DNA of 64,000 nucleotides, taken from Spirochaetaceae bacterium (GTDB lineage Bacteria; Spirochaetota; Spirochaetia; B11-G9). Under the pieces are notes generated by a model that saw only the letters and a list, made by a program, of their open reading frames with translations, searched no databases and was not told the DNA's origin. The stretch covers positions 1-64,000 of the forward strand of contig WGCU01000034.1 of NCBI GenBank assembly GCA_015493635.1, read 5' to 3'. The stretch's first letter is position 1; each line of letters opens with the position of its first letter. The position numbers and the translations under genes were made by a program. Shown one piece after another: positions 9,076 to 18,073 of this stretch.

Positions 9076-9803
9076 TGCAGAGGTGTTTTAAGAACGAGAA
9101 TTTTAATAAGCGGTATAGAAAATTTCACCGTGCGGCTGTTTATCTTTTCCCCTCCGGATTGACTTTCAACACTGCCGTCAACCGTAATAACGATATCCAG
9201 CCTGGAATCCTTTATCCCCTGTCTGCTTTCTTTGCCAAGGGCATACTCCATCATATCCAGATAATCGCTCTCTGAAAGATCTTTATTGGCAAGAGGACCA
9301 AAATTTTCCATAAGAGGGCTGTTTAACGACGGATTTTCGTTCAGGAGCGCTTCCATGGTGGTATACGATATATCTACCGAAAGCCGCGATTCGCCATTGA
9401 CTTTTTTGAATGAGAATATTCCGGGATTTTTTGTTTTGCCTGCATCGGTCACGGCGGTATTTATATCTGAAAACGTAAAGGAACCCTGCAGTATATCCGT
9501 TTTGGGAGAAACAAGTTTTGTCAGTGAAACTCCCTTGCGCATGGAAAAATCTTTTTTGAGTTTCGGTATATTAAAAAAGGTGCCGTCTTTTTGCGGACTT
9601 GCTGTACTATCATCAGCAGGAACAAGATCAGACAGCTGGGAAGCCACTTCGGTAAAGTATGGTGCCAGCTTCATTTCAAAATCAACACGTCCGGAACCAT
9701 CCGTTTTAAGAAAAATATTCTGCTTCATGGCACAGGCTGAAAAAAACAACATTACCATAATAAATACGAGAGCAAATTTGGCATAAAGGTTCTTAGTTAT
9801 CAC
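9051..9803 (-). CDS. Conserved lipoprotein, LppM-like domain
   Basis: A predicted 250-residue lipoprotein of unknown function. Signal KFALVFIMVMLFFSAC gives lipobox FSAC. I chose the GTG at 9803 because GAGGAG lies six bases upstream and it starts a proper signal peptide; the longer frame to 9866 has no ribosome site. The body (FLKTDGSGRVDFEMKLAPYF) resembles the LppM/DUF3153 pattern of surface lipoproteins. It is downstream of arsC and the alcohol dehydrogenase and probably shares their transcript. Confidence 0.75.
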   Translation of the reverse strand: MITKNLYAKFALVFIMVMLFFSACAMKQNIFLKTDGSGRVDFEMKLAPYFTEVASQLSDLVPADDSTASPQKDGTFFNIPKLKKDFSMRKGVSLTKLVSPKTDILQGSFTFSDINTAVTDAGKTKNPGIFSFKKVNGESRLSVDISYTTMEALLNENPSLNSPLMENFGPLANKDLSESDYLDMMEYALGKESRQGIKDSRLDIVITVDGSVESQSGGEKINSRTVKFSIPLIKILVLKTPLHYSVTFKE

Positions 9804-9877
9804 ACGCAACTCCTCATATAAAAGCCCGGGAGCTAACAATGTATCACAGAGTTTTATAAACGACAATAAAGGGTATA

Positions 9878-10315
9878 TTATTTTCTGGAATCTTTTATAA
9901 ACTGGATAACAGCTGCTTTAATCTCTTCCCGAATCTCTCTTGTACGTTCCAGCTGTTCTTCCCGGGTTCCCTCCAGTGACGAAGGGTCACTAAAAGGCCA
10001 GTGAAGCCTCTTTTTGGTTCCAGGGTAGATAGGACACCGTTCCTGAGCCTCTTTGCTGCATACTGTTATAACATAATCGTAGGTATTTCCCGCTTTATAC
10101 AAATCAAAAGCACTTTGGGGTTTTTTCCCGGTAATATCTATTCCTTCCTCTTTAAGCACTTCAACAACAAGAGGATTCAATGTTCCGGGTTCAAGCCCCG
10201 CGCTTTCCACATCAAAGATATCTCCGCCGTACTTTCTGATGTATTCCTCTCCCATCTGGCTCCGGGCACTGTTATGTACACAAATGACAAGCACCTTTTC
10301 TTTTTCTGTAACCAT
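9878..10315 (-). CDS. arsC: Arsenate reductase ArsC, LMW-phosphatase type
   Basis: Reduces arsenate to arsenite with thiols. The P-loop CVHNSARSQMGEEY (residues about 12-25) is the C-X5-R site of low-molecular-weight phosphatase-type ArsC. Further family motifs are VITVCSKEAQERCP (resolving Cys pair) and LHWPFSDPSSLEGT. 145 residues, normal. GGGAGAG lies before the ATG. No arsR, arsB or acr3 neighbour is seen, so regulation by arsenic is not evident here. Membership in the thioredoxin-linked group is likely from the Cys spacing but not certain. Confidence 0.92.
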   Translation of the reverse strand: MVTEKEKVLVICVHNSARSQMGEEYIRKYGGDIFDVESAGLEPGTLNPLVVEVLKEEGIDITGKKPQSAFDLYKAGNTYDYVITVCSKEAQERCPIYPGTKKRLHWPFSDPSSLEGTREEQLERTREIREEIKAAVIQFIKDSRK

Positions 10316-10341
10316 CTTTCTCTCCCATCGTAAATCAGGTA

Positions 10342-11517
10342 TTAGTAACGCGCAAGAAGAATCAGCTCAATCTCTTTTGCCGTAAGATCACAGGGAGTAT
10401 TCTTTAAAGATACCCTGCCAGCCGCATCTTTTAGTTCACTCTTTGTAAAACCGTACGCACCAAGACGCTTTATCCCGTACTTCTTTATCCATTTATCAAG
10501 CCGCTCCACAAGGTTCAGACAGTTATCCTCGATACTGCCGGCATCCCTACCGTTTAAAGCAATTCCGGCCCGGGCATACCGTTTCAGCGGAGATACATCC
10601 CAACCCGATGCAGTATGTATTTTCTCAATTATGCTTCCGGTAGCCTTTCCAATGAGGGTACCGCAGACAACGCCGTGAGGTATGGGGTGAAGAGATCCCA
10701 GCACCGATGCTGCACCATGAACAACACCAAGGCCCGCGTTTGCCAGAGCAATTCCGGAAAGATACGCGGCAAAAGCCATGGAGCCCCGGGCTTCCACATC
10801 CTTCCCCTCTTCTACCGCCCAGGGAAAGCTCTTTCCGGCGAATTTCAACCCTTCGAGGGCTATTGAATCGGTATACTTGTTTGCTCCGGTAGAAACATAC
10901 GCCTCTATAAGCTGCGTTATGGCATCCAGACCGCTGGCAGCGGTAACATCAGGAGGGCATGAAACGATAAGCTCAGGATCAAGAAAGGCAGCATCGGGAA
11001 TATACTGTTCATGCCGCAGGGATTTCTTGAATCCCCCGGGGCCTATTTTACTGATGACCGCATTCTTCGTAGCTTCAGAACCGGTACCCGAGGTTGTGGG
11101 AACACAAAAAAGCGGTTTCCGGTCCCCTGTAGGTTTTTTCGTTCCGACCTCCTCAAGATAGTCGGAGATACTGCCTTCCATACAGAGTAAAGCGGAAATG
11201 GCCTTACCGGCATCAAGCACCGTCCCGCCGCCAACCGCAACAACCGCGTCTATCGTTTTATCTTTAAGGTTATCAGCAGCCTTATCAATCGACCGGGGAT
11301 CATTTTCTCCGGAAGCGGTTACATGCTCAAAGATAATATGCTGTTCTTCAAGCTTGTTTATAAAGGTTTGCCAGCTTTCTGTTTTTATGAGCGAGGATTT
11401 TCCCGTAACGACAGCAATTGAACGGTATCCTCTTTCCGATAACTCATCCGGAAGTGAACGGAACACCCCTTCTCCATAGTATAATTTTGGAGTTGAACTA
11501 CACACAAACGGCTTCAT
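10342..11517 (-). CDS. Iron-containing alcohol dehydrogenase family protein
   Basis: NAD(P)-dependent dehydrogenase of the group III (Fe-ADH) family. Motifs: GGGTVLDAGKA (nucleotide binding, about residues 95-105), PTTSGTGSEATKNAVIS, and metal-binding SGLDAITQLIEAYVS with HGAASVLGSLHPIPHG. 391 residues, normal. The substrate cannot be read from sequence. The ATG at 11517 has no Shine-Dalgarno sequence; a TTGACA 17 bases from a weak -10 box ends six bases before it, suggesting a leaderless transcript. Confidence 0.92.
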   Translation of the reverse strand: MKPFVCSSTPKLYYGEGVFRSLPDELSERGYRSIAVVTGKSSLIKTESWQTFINKLEEQHIIFEHVTASGENDPRSIDKAADNLKDKTIDAVVAVGGGTVLDAGKAISALLCMEGSISDYLEEVGTKKPTGDRKPLFCVPTTSGTGSEATKNAVISKIGPGGFKKSLRHEQYIPDAAFLDPELIVSCPPDVTAASGLDAITQLIEAYVSTGANKYTDSIALEGLKFAGKSFPWAVEEGKDVEARGSMAFAAYLSGIALANAGLGVVHGAASVLGSLHPIPHGVVCGTLIGKATGSIIEKIHTASGWDVSPLKRYARAGIALNGRDAGSIEDNCLNLVERLDKWIKKYGIKRLGAYGFTKSELKDAAGRVSLKNTPCDLTAKEIELILLARY

Positions 11518-11523
11518 TATTTA

Positions 11524-11574
11524 TATGTATATAATTTTTTTTATTTTGTCAAACATCTGTATTTATATTATAGT
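11524..11574. promoter_or_regulatory. Divergent promoters sharing overlapping -35 boxes (Fe-ADH / dCMP deaminase)
   Basis: Plus strand: TTGTCA at 11546-11551, 17 bases, TATAGT at 11569-11574, then six bases to the dCMP deaminase ATG. Minus strand: TTGACA at 11547-11552, 17 bases, TACATA at 11524-11529 (weak), six bases to the Fe-ADH ATG. The two -35 boxes share the heptamer TTGTCAA, so polymerase should not bind both at once. Confidence 0.6.
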
Positions 11575-11580
11575 ATCTTT

Positions 11581-12072
11581 ATGGACAATAAAAAATATAA
11601 ACGGCCTACTTGGGATGAGTATTTTATGGAAGTGGCGGATGCAATTTCAAAACGCGCTACCTGTGACCGGGGACGAAGCGGCTGTGTTATTGCAAAGGAT
11701 AAACAGATACTTGTTACCGGATACGTGGGTTCTCCCCAGGGGCTTCCGCACTGTGATGATGTAGGTCATGAGCTTAAGAAAGTTATTCATGAGGATGGAC
11801 GGATTTCAACCCATTGCGTCAGGACTGTTCACGCGGAACAGAATGCAATCTGCCAGGCGGCAAAAAGAGGAATAGCCATTGACGGTGCTACCCTCTACTG
11901 CAGAATGACTCCATGCAGAACGTGCGCTATGCTTATCATCAACTGCGGCATAAAACGGGTCGTCTGCGAGAAAAAATACCATGATAGCGCTGAATCTGAA
12001 GATCTCTTTTCACAGGCAGGAATAAATCTGGAATACATAAGTGAAGAGGTTTTAACCTACGAGGATCAGTAA
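11581..12072 (+). CDS. comEB: Deoxycytidylate (dCMP) deaminase
   Basis: Zinc enzyme converting dCMP to dUMP for thymidylate synthesis. Motifs: HAEQNAI (zinc His and catalytic Glu, about residue 82) and PCRTCAMLI (two zinc Cys, about residue 106). The N-terminal RPTWDEYFMEVADAISKRATCDR and GSPQGLPHCDD are characteristic of dCMP deaminase rather than cytidine deaminase. 163 residues. The start codon has no Shine-Dalgarno sequence and sits six bases after a -10 box, a leaderless arrangement. Confidence 0.93.
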   Translation: MDNKKYKRPTWDEYFMEVADAISKRATCDRGRSGCVIAKDKQILVTGYVGSPQGLPHCDDVGHELKKVIHEDGRISTHCVRTVHAEQNAICQAAKRGIAIDGATLYCRMTPCRTCAMLIINCGIKRVVCEKKYHDSAESEDLFSQAGINLEYISEEVLTYEDQ

Positions 12073-12075
12073 CCG

Positions 12076-12396
12076 TTACTTTTTCGCATGGGTACCAGGT
12101 ATAAAAATTTCTTTTTTCTCAGGATCAGTACTCTCCCGGTAAAAGACCGCTATATTTCCGATTACCGCCACAAGAAGGGCCTTTGTCGACTCCTCGATTG
12201 ACCGGGCAAGAGACTGTTTTTCCTCTTTATGATCAATAAACTTTATTTTTATAAGTTCATGATCTGCAAGAGCACTATCTGCCGCCTTGATGACTTCTTC
12301 TGTCAGGCCGTTCTTACCAACCATAACTACCGGTTTTATGTTATGCGCTTTCTTCCGTAAGAAATTCCTTTGAAATCCTGTTAATGATGATACCAT
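12076..12396 (-). CDS. yhbY: YhbY-family CRM-domain RNA-binding protein
   Basis: Small RNA-binding protein associated with ribosome assembly. The CRM pattern is clear: LTGFQRNFLRKKAHNIKPVV, MVGKNGLTEEVIKA and HELIKIKF. Start placed at ATG 12396 (MVSSLTG) with AAAGG upstream; this removes an overlap with the gene behind it. 106 residues, slightly longer than E. coli YhbY because of a C-terminal tail. Confidence 0.9.
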   Translation of the reverse strand: MVSSLTGFQRNFLRKKAHNIKPVVMVGKNGLTEEVIKAADSALADHELIKIKFIDHKEEKQSLARSIEESTKALLVAVIGNIAVFYRESTDPEKKEIFIPGTHAKK

Positions 12397-12416
12397 ATGC
12401 AACCTTTGTAAATAGT

Positions 12417-13550
12417 TTAAGGAAATGTTATTCCAAGCCACTTGGCAGGGTCAGCCATCTTTTGATCGATACGCCCTATGGCTACCTGATCGGTTGTTTC
12501 CGCGACAAGATACGGAACCTTGTCCAGCACAAACCGGGCACCCTTTCCGTCAACCTTGACTCCCGCCATACTGTGACTGTACTGGGAAGATACCATAAGT
12601 ATGGCATCTATACCATAGTGCTTTAAGAGAATAACGTATAAAAGAGCCCGGGAATCACAGTCCCCCTTTTCCTGAACAAGACAGGTTACCGGACTTAAAA
12701 AATCTGACAGGGTACCGGTTCTGTAGTACTTGTAATCCTGTATCCAGGAAAGGAGAAGGACGCTCTTTTCAAGTTCAGACCGGGAATCAAAATTATCAGC
12801 TAAATGTTCACGAAGAATCCCTGCCGGTTTTGCAAGACGGCGGTAATTATCCCTGAAAAGAATTCTGTAATAACGGATCCAGGCCTTGTTTCTCAACGGC
12901 GATTTTGTATAGGAGGCAAGAATTCGAGCTTCCCGTTCCACAACTACCTGGGAAGCATCAAGTTCATGTTTATCGTAGGTGAAAAGAATCTTCTTTGTAT
13001 CAATATCAAGGTATCCTATTGATTTTGAAGGCCCCGGAACAGGATAGTAGTATTGGCTGACAACACCGGGGCTGAGGCGTCCCTCATCATCCGGCGCAAA
13101 CGAGTCCATGGCGGAGAGAATATAATCGTGAAACGAATTAAACACGTTATCAAGAGAAAAAGAGAGGATGACATAGTCTGTCTCTTGATCATTAATACAC
13201 GCAACAAATCCACGGTAATGGTATCCGGAAGCAGTAAATTCTATATTCCCGAACCAGGAATCCCGGGTCTCGTAGGTATACCCGTCACCCTCGCCCTGTG
13301 CTTTCAACCGGGAAAGCACCGCTTTATAGATTGATTCAGCGGTTTTATAGGTATTTCCGGGGTATTCCTTTATCTGCAGAAATGCTTTCTGTGACGGATC
13401 GGTAAAGGTCACCTTATCAGGCTCATTCCCGAGTACTCCCCACCCCTCAGGCAGATAAACACTGCACGTTTCAAAAAATCCGAGCTCTTTTGAGTACAGC
13501 AGTACTGCGGAAAAAAGCAGAATAACAACAAAAACAAATTTACGTATCAT
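12417..13550 (-). CDS. Secreted transglutaminase-like protein
   Basis: A 377-residue exported protein (signal MIRKFVFVVILLFSAVLLYS). The C-terminal third has a transglutaminase-like triad: Cys in KGDCDSRALLYVILLKHYG, His in YSHSMAGV and an acidic residue in VAETTD. Such folds act as cysteine proteases or amidases in many bacterial proteins; the substrate here is unknown. It starts three bases after the acyl-CoA synthetase stop, so the pair is probably one transcript. No ribosome site is visible. Confidence 0.75.
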   Translation of the reverse strand: MIRKFVFVVILLFSAVLLYSKELGFFETCSVYLPEGWGVLGNEPDKVTFTDPSQKAFLQIKEYPGNTYKTAESIYKAVLSRLKAQGEGDGYTYETRDSWFGNIEFTASGYHYRGFVACINDQETDYVILSFSLDNVFNSFHDYILSAMDSFAPDDEGRLSPGVVSQYYYPVPGPSKSIGYLDIDTKKILFTYDKHELDASQVVVEREARILASYTKSPLRNKAWIRYYRILFRDNYRRLAKPAGILREHLADNFDSRSELEKSVLLLSWIQDYKYYRTGTLSDFLSPVTCLVQEKGDCDSRALLYVILLKHYGIDAILMVSSQYSHSMAGVKVDGKGARFVLDKVPYLVAETTDQVAIGRIDQKMADPAKWLGITFP

Positions 13551-13553
13551 ACT

Positions 13554-15260
13554 TTATATATCAGCAGATATCTTGTGACGCTTTATCTTTTTTGTTGTTG
13601 TCATTTCCATGGGCTGATCCAGAATGCTCATTTTGGTTATCCGTTTATACGGAAGAAGTTCCCTGTTAACCCGGTCTACGATAGTTTCAAACCGTTTGCG
13701 CATTTGTTCAGGAGACAGTTCTTTCACCGCCTCTTCATTCGGATAGAAAAGAACTTCTATCCCCTCTGTTTTCATTTTTTCATCCAGTACGTATCCCCGT
13801 ACAAGAACCTGCTCAATTTCATCATCAAGCTGAAAATGGTCTTCTATCTCCTCAGGAAAAACATTCTTTCCCCCTTCAGTAACAATGAGGGATTTCTTCC
13901 TGCCCGTAAGGTAAAGATAGTTCTCATCATCCAGATATCCGACATCACCGGTTTTAAACCAGCCGTCCTCGGTAAACACTTCTTTGGTCGCTTCTTCATT
14001 CTTGTAGTATCCCTTCATAACCATCGGACCCTTTATGAGTATCTCTCCGCTTCCCGTTTCATCAGGATCGAGAATCTTCATCTCAGTTCGGGGAACAACC
14101 GCCCCCACGGAAGTTTCCTTGTAGTGTTCAATGGGGTTCAAGGCAACAATGGGAGAGGTTTCTGTCAACCCGTATCCCTGGACAAAATCTATTCCCAGCT
14201 GATTAAACATACTGAACGTAGACGAAGGCAGCGGTCCGCCGCCGCATATACATATTCTGTTTGTTTCCAGAGACAGCTTACTTAAAAGAAATCCAAACAT
14301 CTTTTTACCGGGATTAACCCCTGTTGTTTTTTTAATAAAACCGCTTACGTACATCAGTCCCCGGATTATCCCGTAAATAACAGGACCTTTCTCTTTTACC
14401 CCGTTGATGAGGGCTTTCAGCATCTTGTTAAAGAGCAGGGGAATGGCAAGAAACATGGTAACTTTTCCCTGTTTCAGATCCTTCAGAATCTGGCTGACAA
14501 CAAGCTTTTTTGCAAATACAATTTCCGCCCCAACCGATATCGCTTCGATAAATACAGCAAGCATGGTGTAGGAATGGTGAAGCGGCAGCAGCGCGTAAAA
14601 AACATCGGTACTGAGGATCTCCATGTGTCCCTGGCTCAGAAAGCAGTCACTGACAAGATTTTTATGAGTGAGCATTACACCTTTCTGGTTTCCCGTTGTA
14701 CCGGAAGTGTAAAGAATTGCGGCAAGATCCGTTTCCAGGGGCATCTCCCCATGAATATCAGTTTCGGACTCCGCGGTAAGATCAAGAATATAATGAGGTC
14801 TCTCAGGAGAGAGGGATACTTTCAGCAGATTCCTGCCGGGCGTGTCGAAGGAGTCGTATTTTTCAACATCAACAAAAAGAATTCCTGCTCCGGAAAAATC
14901 TAGAAGGCTCTGCATTTCTTCCGTATGCAGCTGGTAGTCTATGGGAACCACTGTCCCGCCGGCAAACAGGACAGAGAGGTAGGCAATAGTCCATTCAGGT
15001 GAATTTTTACCGGTCAGAGCAACTTTCACACCCCGCTCAACACCCTGTTCCCGTAAGTAAGAAGAGACGGTATTAATCCTGTCATAAGCCTGTTTATAGG
15101 TAAAAAAGAGATTATCCGGTTCATAAATTGAAAAACACCGGTTATCAGGGAACCGTTCAACGGTAATAGTGAACAATTCCGGCAAAGTCGGCCATTCTCC
15201 ATTAAACTTTTTTCCCCTATACTGGTCCAGGACTTTCCACGGTTCTCTTTCTTTTAACAT
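13554..15260 (-). CDS. AMP-binding long-chain acyl-CoA synthetase family protein
   Basis: Adenylate-forming ligase, probably activating fatty acids with CoA. Motifs in order: phosphate loop LYTSGTTGNQKGVMLTHKN (about residue 186), GYGLTETSPI (about 365), and TGDVGYLDDENYLYLTGRKK (about 440). The catalytic-lysine region lies near the C-terminus (TTTKKIKRHK). 568 residues, normal for FadD-type enzymes. GGAG lies before the ATG. Chain-length preference cannot be judged from sequence. Confidence 0.9.
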   Translation of the reverse strand: MLKEREPWKVLDQYRGKKFNGEWPTLPELFTITVERFPDNRCFSIYEPDNLFFTYKQAYDRINTVSSYLREQGVERGVKVALTGKNSPEWTIAYLSVLFAGGTVVPIDYQLHTEEMQSLLDFSGAGILFVDVEKYDSFDTPGRNLLKVSLSPERPHYILDLTAESETDIHGEMPLETDLAAILYTSGTTGNQKGVMLTHKNLVSDCFLSQGHMEILSTDVFYALLPLHHSYTMLAVFIEAISVGAEIVFAKKLVVSQILKDLKQGKVTMFLAIPLLFNKMLKALINGVKEKGPVIYGIIRGLMYVSGFIKKTTGVNPGKKMFGFLLSKLSLETNRICICGGGPLPSSTFSMFNQLGIDFVQGYGLTETSPIVALNPIEHYKETSVGAVVPRTEMKILDPDETGSGEILIKGPMVMKGYYKNEEATKEVFTEDGWFKTGDVGYLDDENYLYLTGRKKSLIVTEGGKNVFPEEIEDHFQLDDEIEQVLVRGYVLDEKMKTEGIEVLFYPNEEAVKELSPEQMRKRFETIVDRVNRELLPYKRITKMSILDQPMEMTTTKKIKRHKISADI

Positions 15261-15313
15261 AACAGGACTCCTTCAATGCGACTATAATCCATCATGGAGA
15301 TGTACGCAAGGTT

Positions 15314-16024
15314 TTAAGCATCCAGAACAGCCCCTGAGACCCATGATCCGTTCCCGGAGAGTATTTCATGTGGCTTATACATTCCCTTGTAGGACATATG
15401 TCTGTTCTCTTTAATATAATAACCGAGATAATAGTACGATTTTTCCATTTCCCTGGCAAGCGTGATCCCCTGGTAAATGGAATACCTCCCGGGACTGATA
15501 TTCAGATAATCGGTATCGTAATAGCAGTAGATGGCAGACAGAGCGGTATTACCCACATCAAGGTGTGTTACCGCAACAAGTTTGTCATGATCCCTGATTT
15601 CAAGGGTTCTGGAAAAAGGAAAGTTTGAATAAAAGGATTCTACAAAGGTTTCATAGGATTCATGGTCAGACGGTTCCCCGGAAAAACGTTTTTTATGTTT
15701 CCTGTAAAGGGCGTACTTTTCAGGAGAAGCTTCCGGTTCAGCAATAATTTTGACATCTAAATAAGCATTTTTCTTTATAAGACGTTTTGCACTACGGGAA
15801 AAGCGGTACAACGCAACGGGTATCCTGATGGGAATACACCGCCGGCACTGCCGGCATACGGGACGAAAGAAATACTTTCCGAAATGACGGTACCCCCGGG
15901 AAAGAAGAAGATCAATGTCCACAGCGTCGGCACTCTCAAAATAATAGTTTTCACTTCGAAACGTTTCTCCCTTTATGTAGGGGCATGGTGTTTCGCTCTC
16001 TCCGAGAGAATAACCGGTAAGCAT
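15314..16024 (-). CDS. bpt: Aspartate/glutamate leucyltransferase Bpt (N-end rule)
   Basis: Transfers leucine from Leu-tRNA to proteins with N-terminal Asp or Glu, marking them for ClpS/ClpAP. The Ate1/Bpt cysteine motifs are visible: CPY near residue 14 and PVCRQCRRCIPIRIPV near residues 56-70, followed by FSRSAKRLIKKN. The C-terminal GNAT-like domain holds YYLGYYIKENRHMSYKGMYKPHE. 236 residues, normal. The start overlaps the stop of the small monooxygenase gene, implying coupling. Confidence 0.88.
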   Translation of the reverse strand: MLTGYSLGESETPCPYIKGETFRSENYYFESADAVDIDLLLSRGYRHFGKYFFRPVCRQCRRCIPIRIPVALYRFSRSAKRLIKKNAYLDVKIIAEPEASPEKYALYRKHKKRFSGEPSDHESYETFVESFYSNFPFSRTLEIRDHDKLVAVTHLDVGNTALSAIYCYYDTDYLNISPGRYSIYQGITLAREMEKSYYYLGYYIKENRHMSYKGMYKPHEILSGNGSWVSGAVLDA

Positions 16025-16321
16025 CTATTCCAAGCTGGATATCTGCCGGTACCGTACACCTTCCCGATCTTTAGCCATAAGGGGAGCAACCGCTTCCCTC
16101 CATTCAAGATAGTGGGAAGTCTGTTTATGCGCCTTAACCGCATCTTCTGAAGTATACACTTCATGGAGCATAAACCGCGAAGGATCTTCGGCTTGCTGGA
16201 GAATATCGAATCGCAGATTCCCCTTTTCTTTTCTTGTCCCTTCTCTGTTTTTAGCTGAAGCAGCTATAAAAATATCTTCTTTCCCTTTAACAACAAAAAC
16301 ATCTACACAGTAAACGACCAT
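16025..16321 (-). CDS. ABM-family small monooxygenase (quinol monooxygenase-like)
   Basis: A 98-residue dimeric alpha/beta-barrel type protein of the antibiotic biosynthesis monooxygenase family. Typical pieces: IAASAKNREGTRKEKGNLRFDIL, RFMLHEVYTSEDAVKAHKQT and HYLEWREAVAPLM. Members oxidise quinols or simply act on reactive small molecules; no substrate can be inferred. AAAGGAGG lies seven bases before the ATG. Confidence 0.85.
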   Translation of the reverse strand: MVVYCVDVFVVKGKEDIFIAASAKNREGTRKEKGNLRFDILQQAEDPSRFMLHEVYTSEDAVKAHKQTSHYLEWREAVAPLMAKDREGVRYRQISSLE

Positions 16322-16355
16322 ACGAGCCTCCTTTAATAGTATACCCGTATCATGG

Positions 16356-17150
16356 TTACGGGGAAAGGAGCAGCTCGTCGTTAGCCAAATTCTTTTTCCT
16401 TATTTCCGCGAATTTTTCAACAAGAACTTCTTTCGTCGTATTCTGTTTCTCCGTTCCGCTTATATCAAGAATTATCTCTCCACCGTCCATCATGAGGAGT
16501 CTGTTTCCGTAAGCAATCGCATTGCTCATATTATGCGTTATCATCATAGCGGTTAAACGGTATTCATTGATGTACTTGAGGGTTAAATCAAGTATCATCT
16601 GCGCGTTTCCCGGATCCAGGGCCGCGGTATGTTCATCAAGAAGTATCAGGTCGGGTTTGGAGAGAACCATCATGAGAAGGGTCAGTGCCTGCCGCTGTCC
16701 TCCGGAAAAAAGTCCCACGTTATCCTTCAACCTGTTTTCAAGCCCCATATTCAGTTCGGAAAGCTGCTCTTTAAAATAGTTTCTCAATTTTCTGTTCAAA
16801 CTTTTCTTAAGACCTTTACAGCCCTTGTAGTGGGCTATGGTCATATTATCTTCCAGGGTCATGGTCTCCGCAGTACCGAGGGTTGGATTTTGAAAAATTC
16901 TTCCTACATACACAGCACGTTTATATTCGGGATCTTTTGTTACGTCTCTTCCATTTATGACAACCTTCCCTGCCGAGGGGAACATGTTTCCGGAAATCAG
17001 ATTAAAAAGCGTTGTTTTCCCTGCCCCGTTACTTCCAATAATGGTAACAAATTCTCCATCCTCCACTGAAAGATTTACATTGTGGATTGCCCGGTTTTCA
17101 TTTACCGTCCCTTCATTAAATACCTTGGAAAGAGATGTCAGTTGTATCAT
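16356..17150 (-). CDS. ABC transporter ATPase, TrpZ-like
   Basis: ATPase of the importer formed with the two following genes. Walker A GSNGAGKTTLFNL (about residues 39-51), Q-loop FQNPTLG, signature LFSGGQRQALTLLM, Walker B LILLDEHTAALDP and switch ITHNMSNA. The Glu-His pair after Walker B (DEHTAALD) replaces the common DEPT and is characteristic of this subfamily. Overlaps the permease gene by four bases. The TrpXYZ naming comes from family resemblance; tryptophan itself is not proven as substrate. Confidence 0.9.
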   Translation of the reverse strand: MIQLTSLSKVFNEGTVNENRAIHNVNLSVEDGEFVTIIGSNGAGKTTLFNLISGNMFPSAGKVVINGRDVTKDPEYKRAVYVGRIFQNPTLGTAETMTLEDNMTIAHYKGCKGLKKSLNRKLRNYFKEQLSELNMGLENRLKDNVGLFSGGQRQALTLLMMVLSKPDLILLDEHTAALDPGNAQMILDLTLKYINEYRLTAMMITHNMSNAIAYGNRLLMMDGGEIILDISGTEKQNTTKEVLVEKFAEIRKKNLANDELLLSP

Positions 17151-18064
17151 TTCATTACCCCGCCCTTTTTGTTGTTCTTTCTTAACAATGAAAGTTTTTC
17201 CCTGTTTTTGGAAATAATAAGTGAAATGATAATGAGTATACCGGTAATAAGCTTCAGATCGTTGGGGGTCATTTTTATATAATATCCGTAGTATCTGCCC
17301 AGATACATAATTCCCTTAAATACGATTGAACCGAAAATAACCCGGAGTGTCAGAAGGGCAATCTTGTTGGACTGGAAGAGAAACTCACCAATCATGACAG
17401 AAGCAAGACCCGATACAACCGTACCGATCCCCATGTTTACATCGGCAAATCCCAGATACTGAGCGGCAAAAGCACCCGAAAGGGCAACGAGACCATTGGA
17501 AATCCCTACTCCTATAATCTTCAACCCTTCGGGGTTAACTCCCTGAGTAATAACCATCTGTTCATTGCATCCCAGAGCACCGAGCGTAAGCCCCAGATCC
17601 GTATGGAAAAACAAGTCCAGAAGGAGTTTGACAACAGCCACAACAAAAATCATGAAAAGCAGGAGCGTAATCCCCTCAGGAATAATACCGCTGGCAGCAC
17701 CGATAACCTGTGACAAAATCGTCTTTGTACGAAGAAGCGGAATGTTCGCTCTGTTGCCGAGGATCCTTATGTTCACTGAATAGAGCATCGTCATGGTAAG
17801 AATCCCGGCAAGAAGATTTGGAACCTTCAGTTTGTTATGGATGAGCGCAGTAACCGTGCCTGCGGCAAAACCCGCGGCAAAGACGAGAACAAGACAGACA
17901 AGCGGGTTTACCCCCTTTACAAGCAGAACAGCCATGATAACAGCACCAAGAGGAAACGACCCGTCTACCGTCAAATCCGGAAAATCAAGGATCCTGAAGG
18001 TGATAAACACCCCCAGGACCATAAGACTGTAGATAAGACCCTCTACAAGGATTCCTTCAAGCAT
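17147..18064 (-). CDS. ABC transporter permease, TrpY-like
   Basis: A 305-residue integral membrane permease of the LivH/M superfamily: about eight hydrophobic segments and the typical opening GLIYSLMVLGVFITFRILDFPDLTVDGSF. Partner of the ATPase (four-base overlap) and of the substrate-binding protein nine bases upstream. This family imports small amino acids or aromatic compounds. No ribosome site is evident before the ATG; coupling to the upstream gene is likely. Confidence 0.9.
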   Translation of the reverse strand: MLEGILVEGLIYSLMVLGVFITFRILDFPDLTVDGSFPLGAVIMAVLLVKGVNPLVCLVLVFAAGFAAGTVTALIHNKLKVPNLLAGILTMTMLYSVNIRILGNRANIPLLRTKTILSQVIGAASGIIPEGITLLLFMIFVVAVVKLLLDLFFHTDLGLTLGALGCNEQMVITQGVNPEGLKIIGVGISNGLVALSGAFAAQYLGFADVNMGIGTVVSGLASVMIGEFLFQSNKIALLTLRVIFGSIVFKGIMYLGRYYGYYIKMTPNDLKLITGILIIISLIISKNREKLSLLRKNNKKGGVMK

Positions 18065-18073
18065 CTGATCTAG

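Noticed and set aside
9286-9786. A 166-codon open frame on the plus strand within the lipoprotein gene
   Set aside because: It is antisense to a gene with a signal peptide, ribosome site and family pattern; it has no ribosome site or recognisable product.
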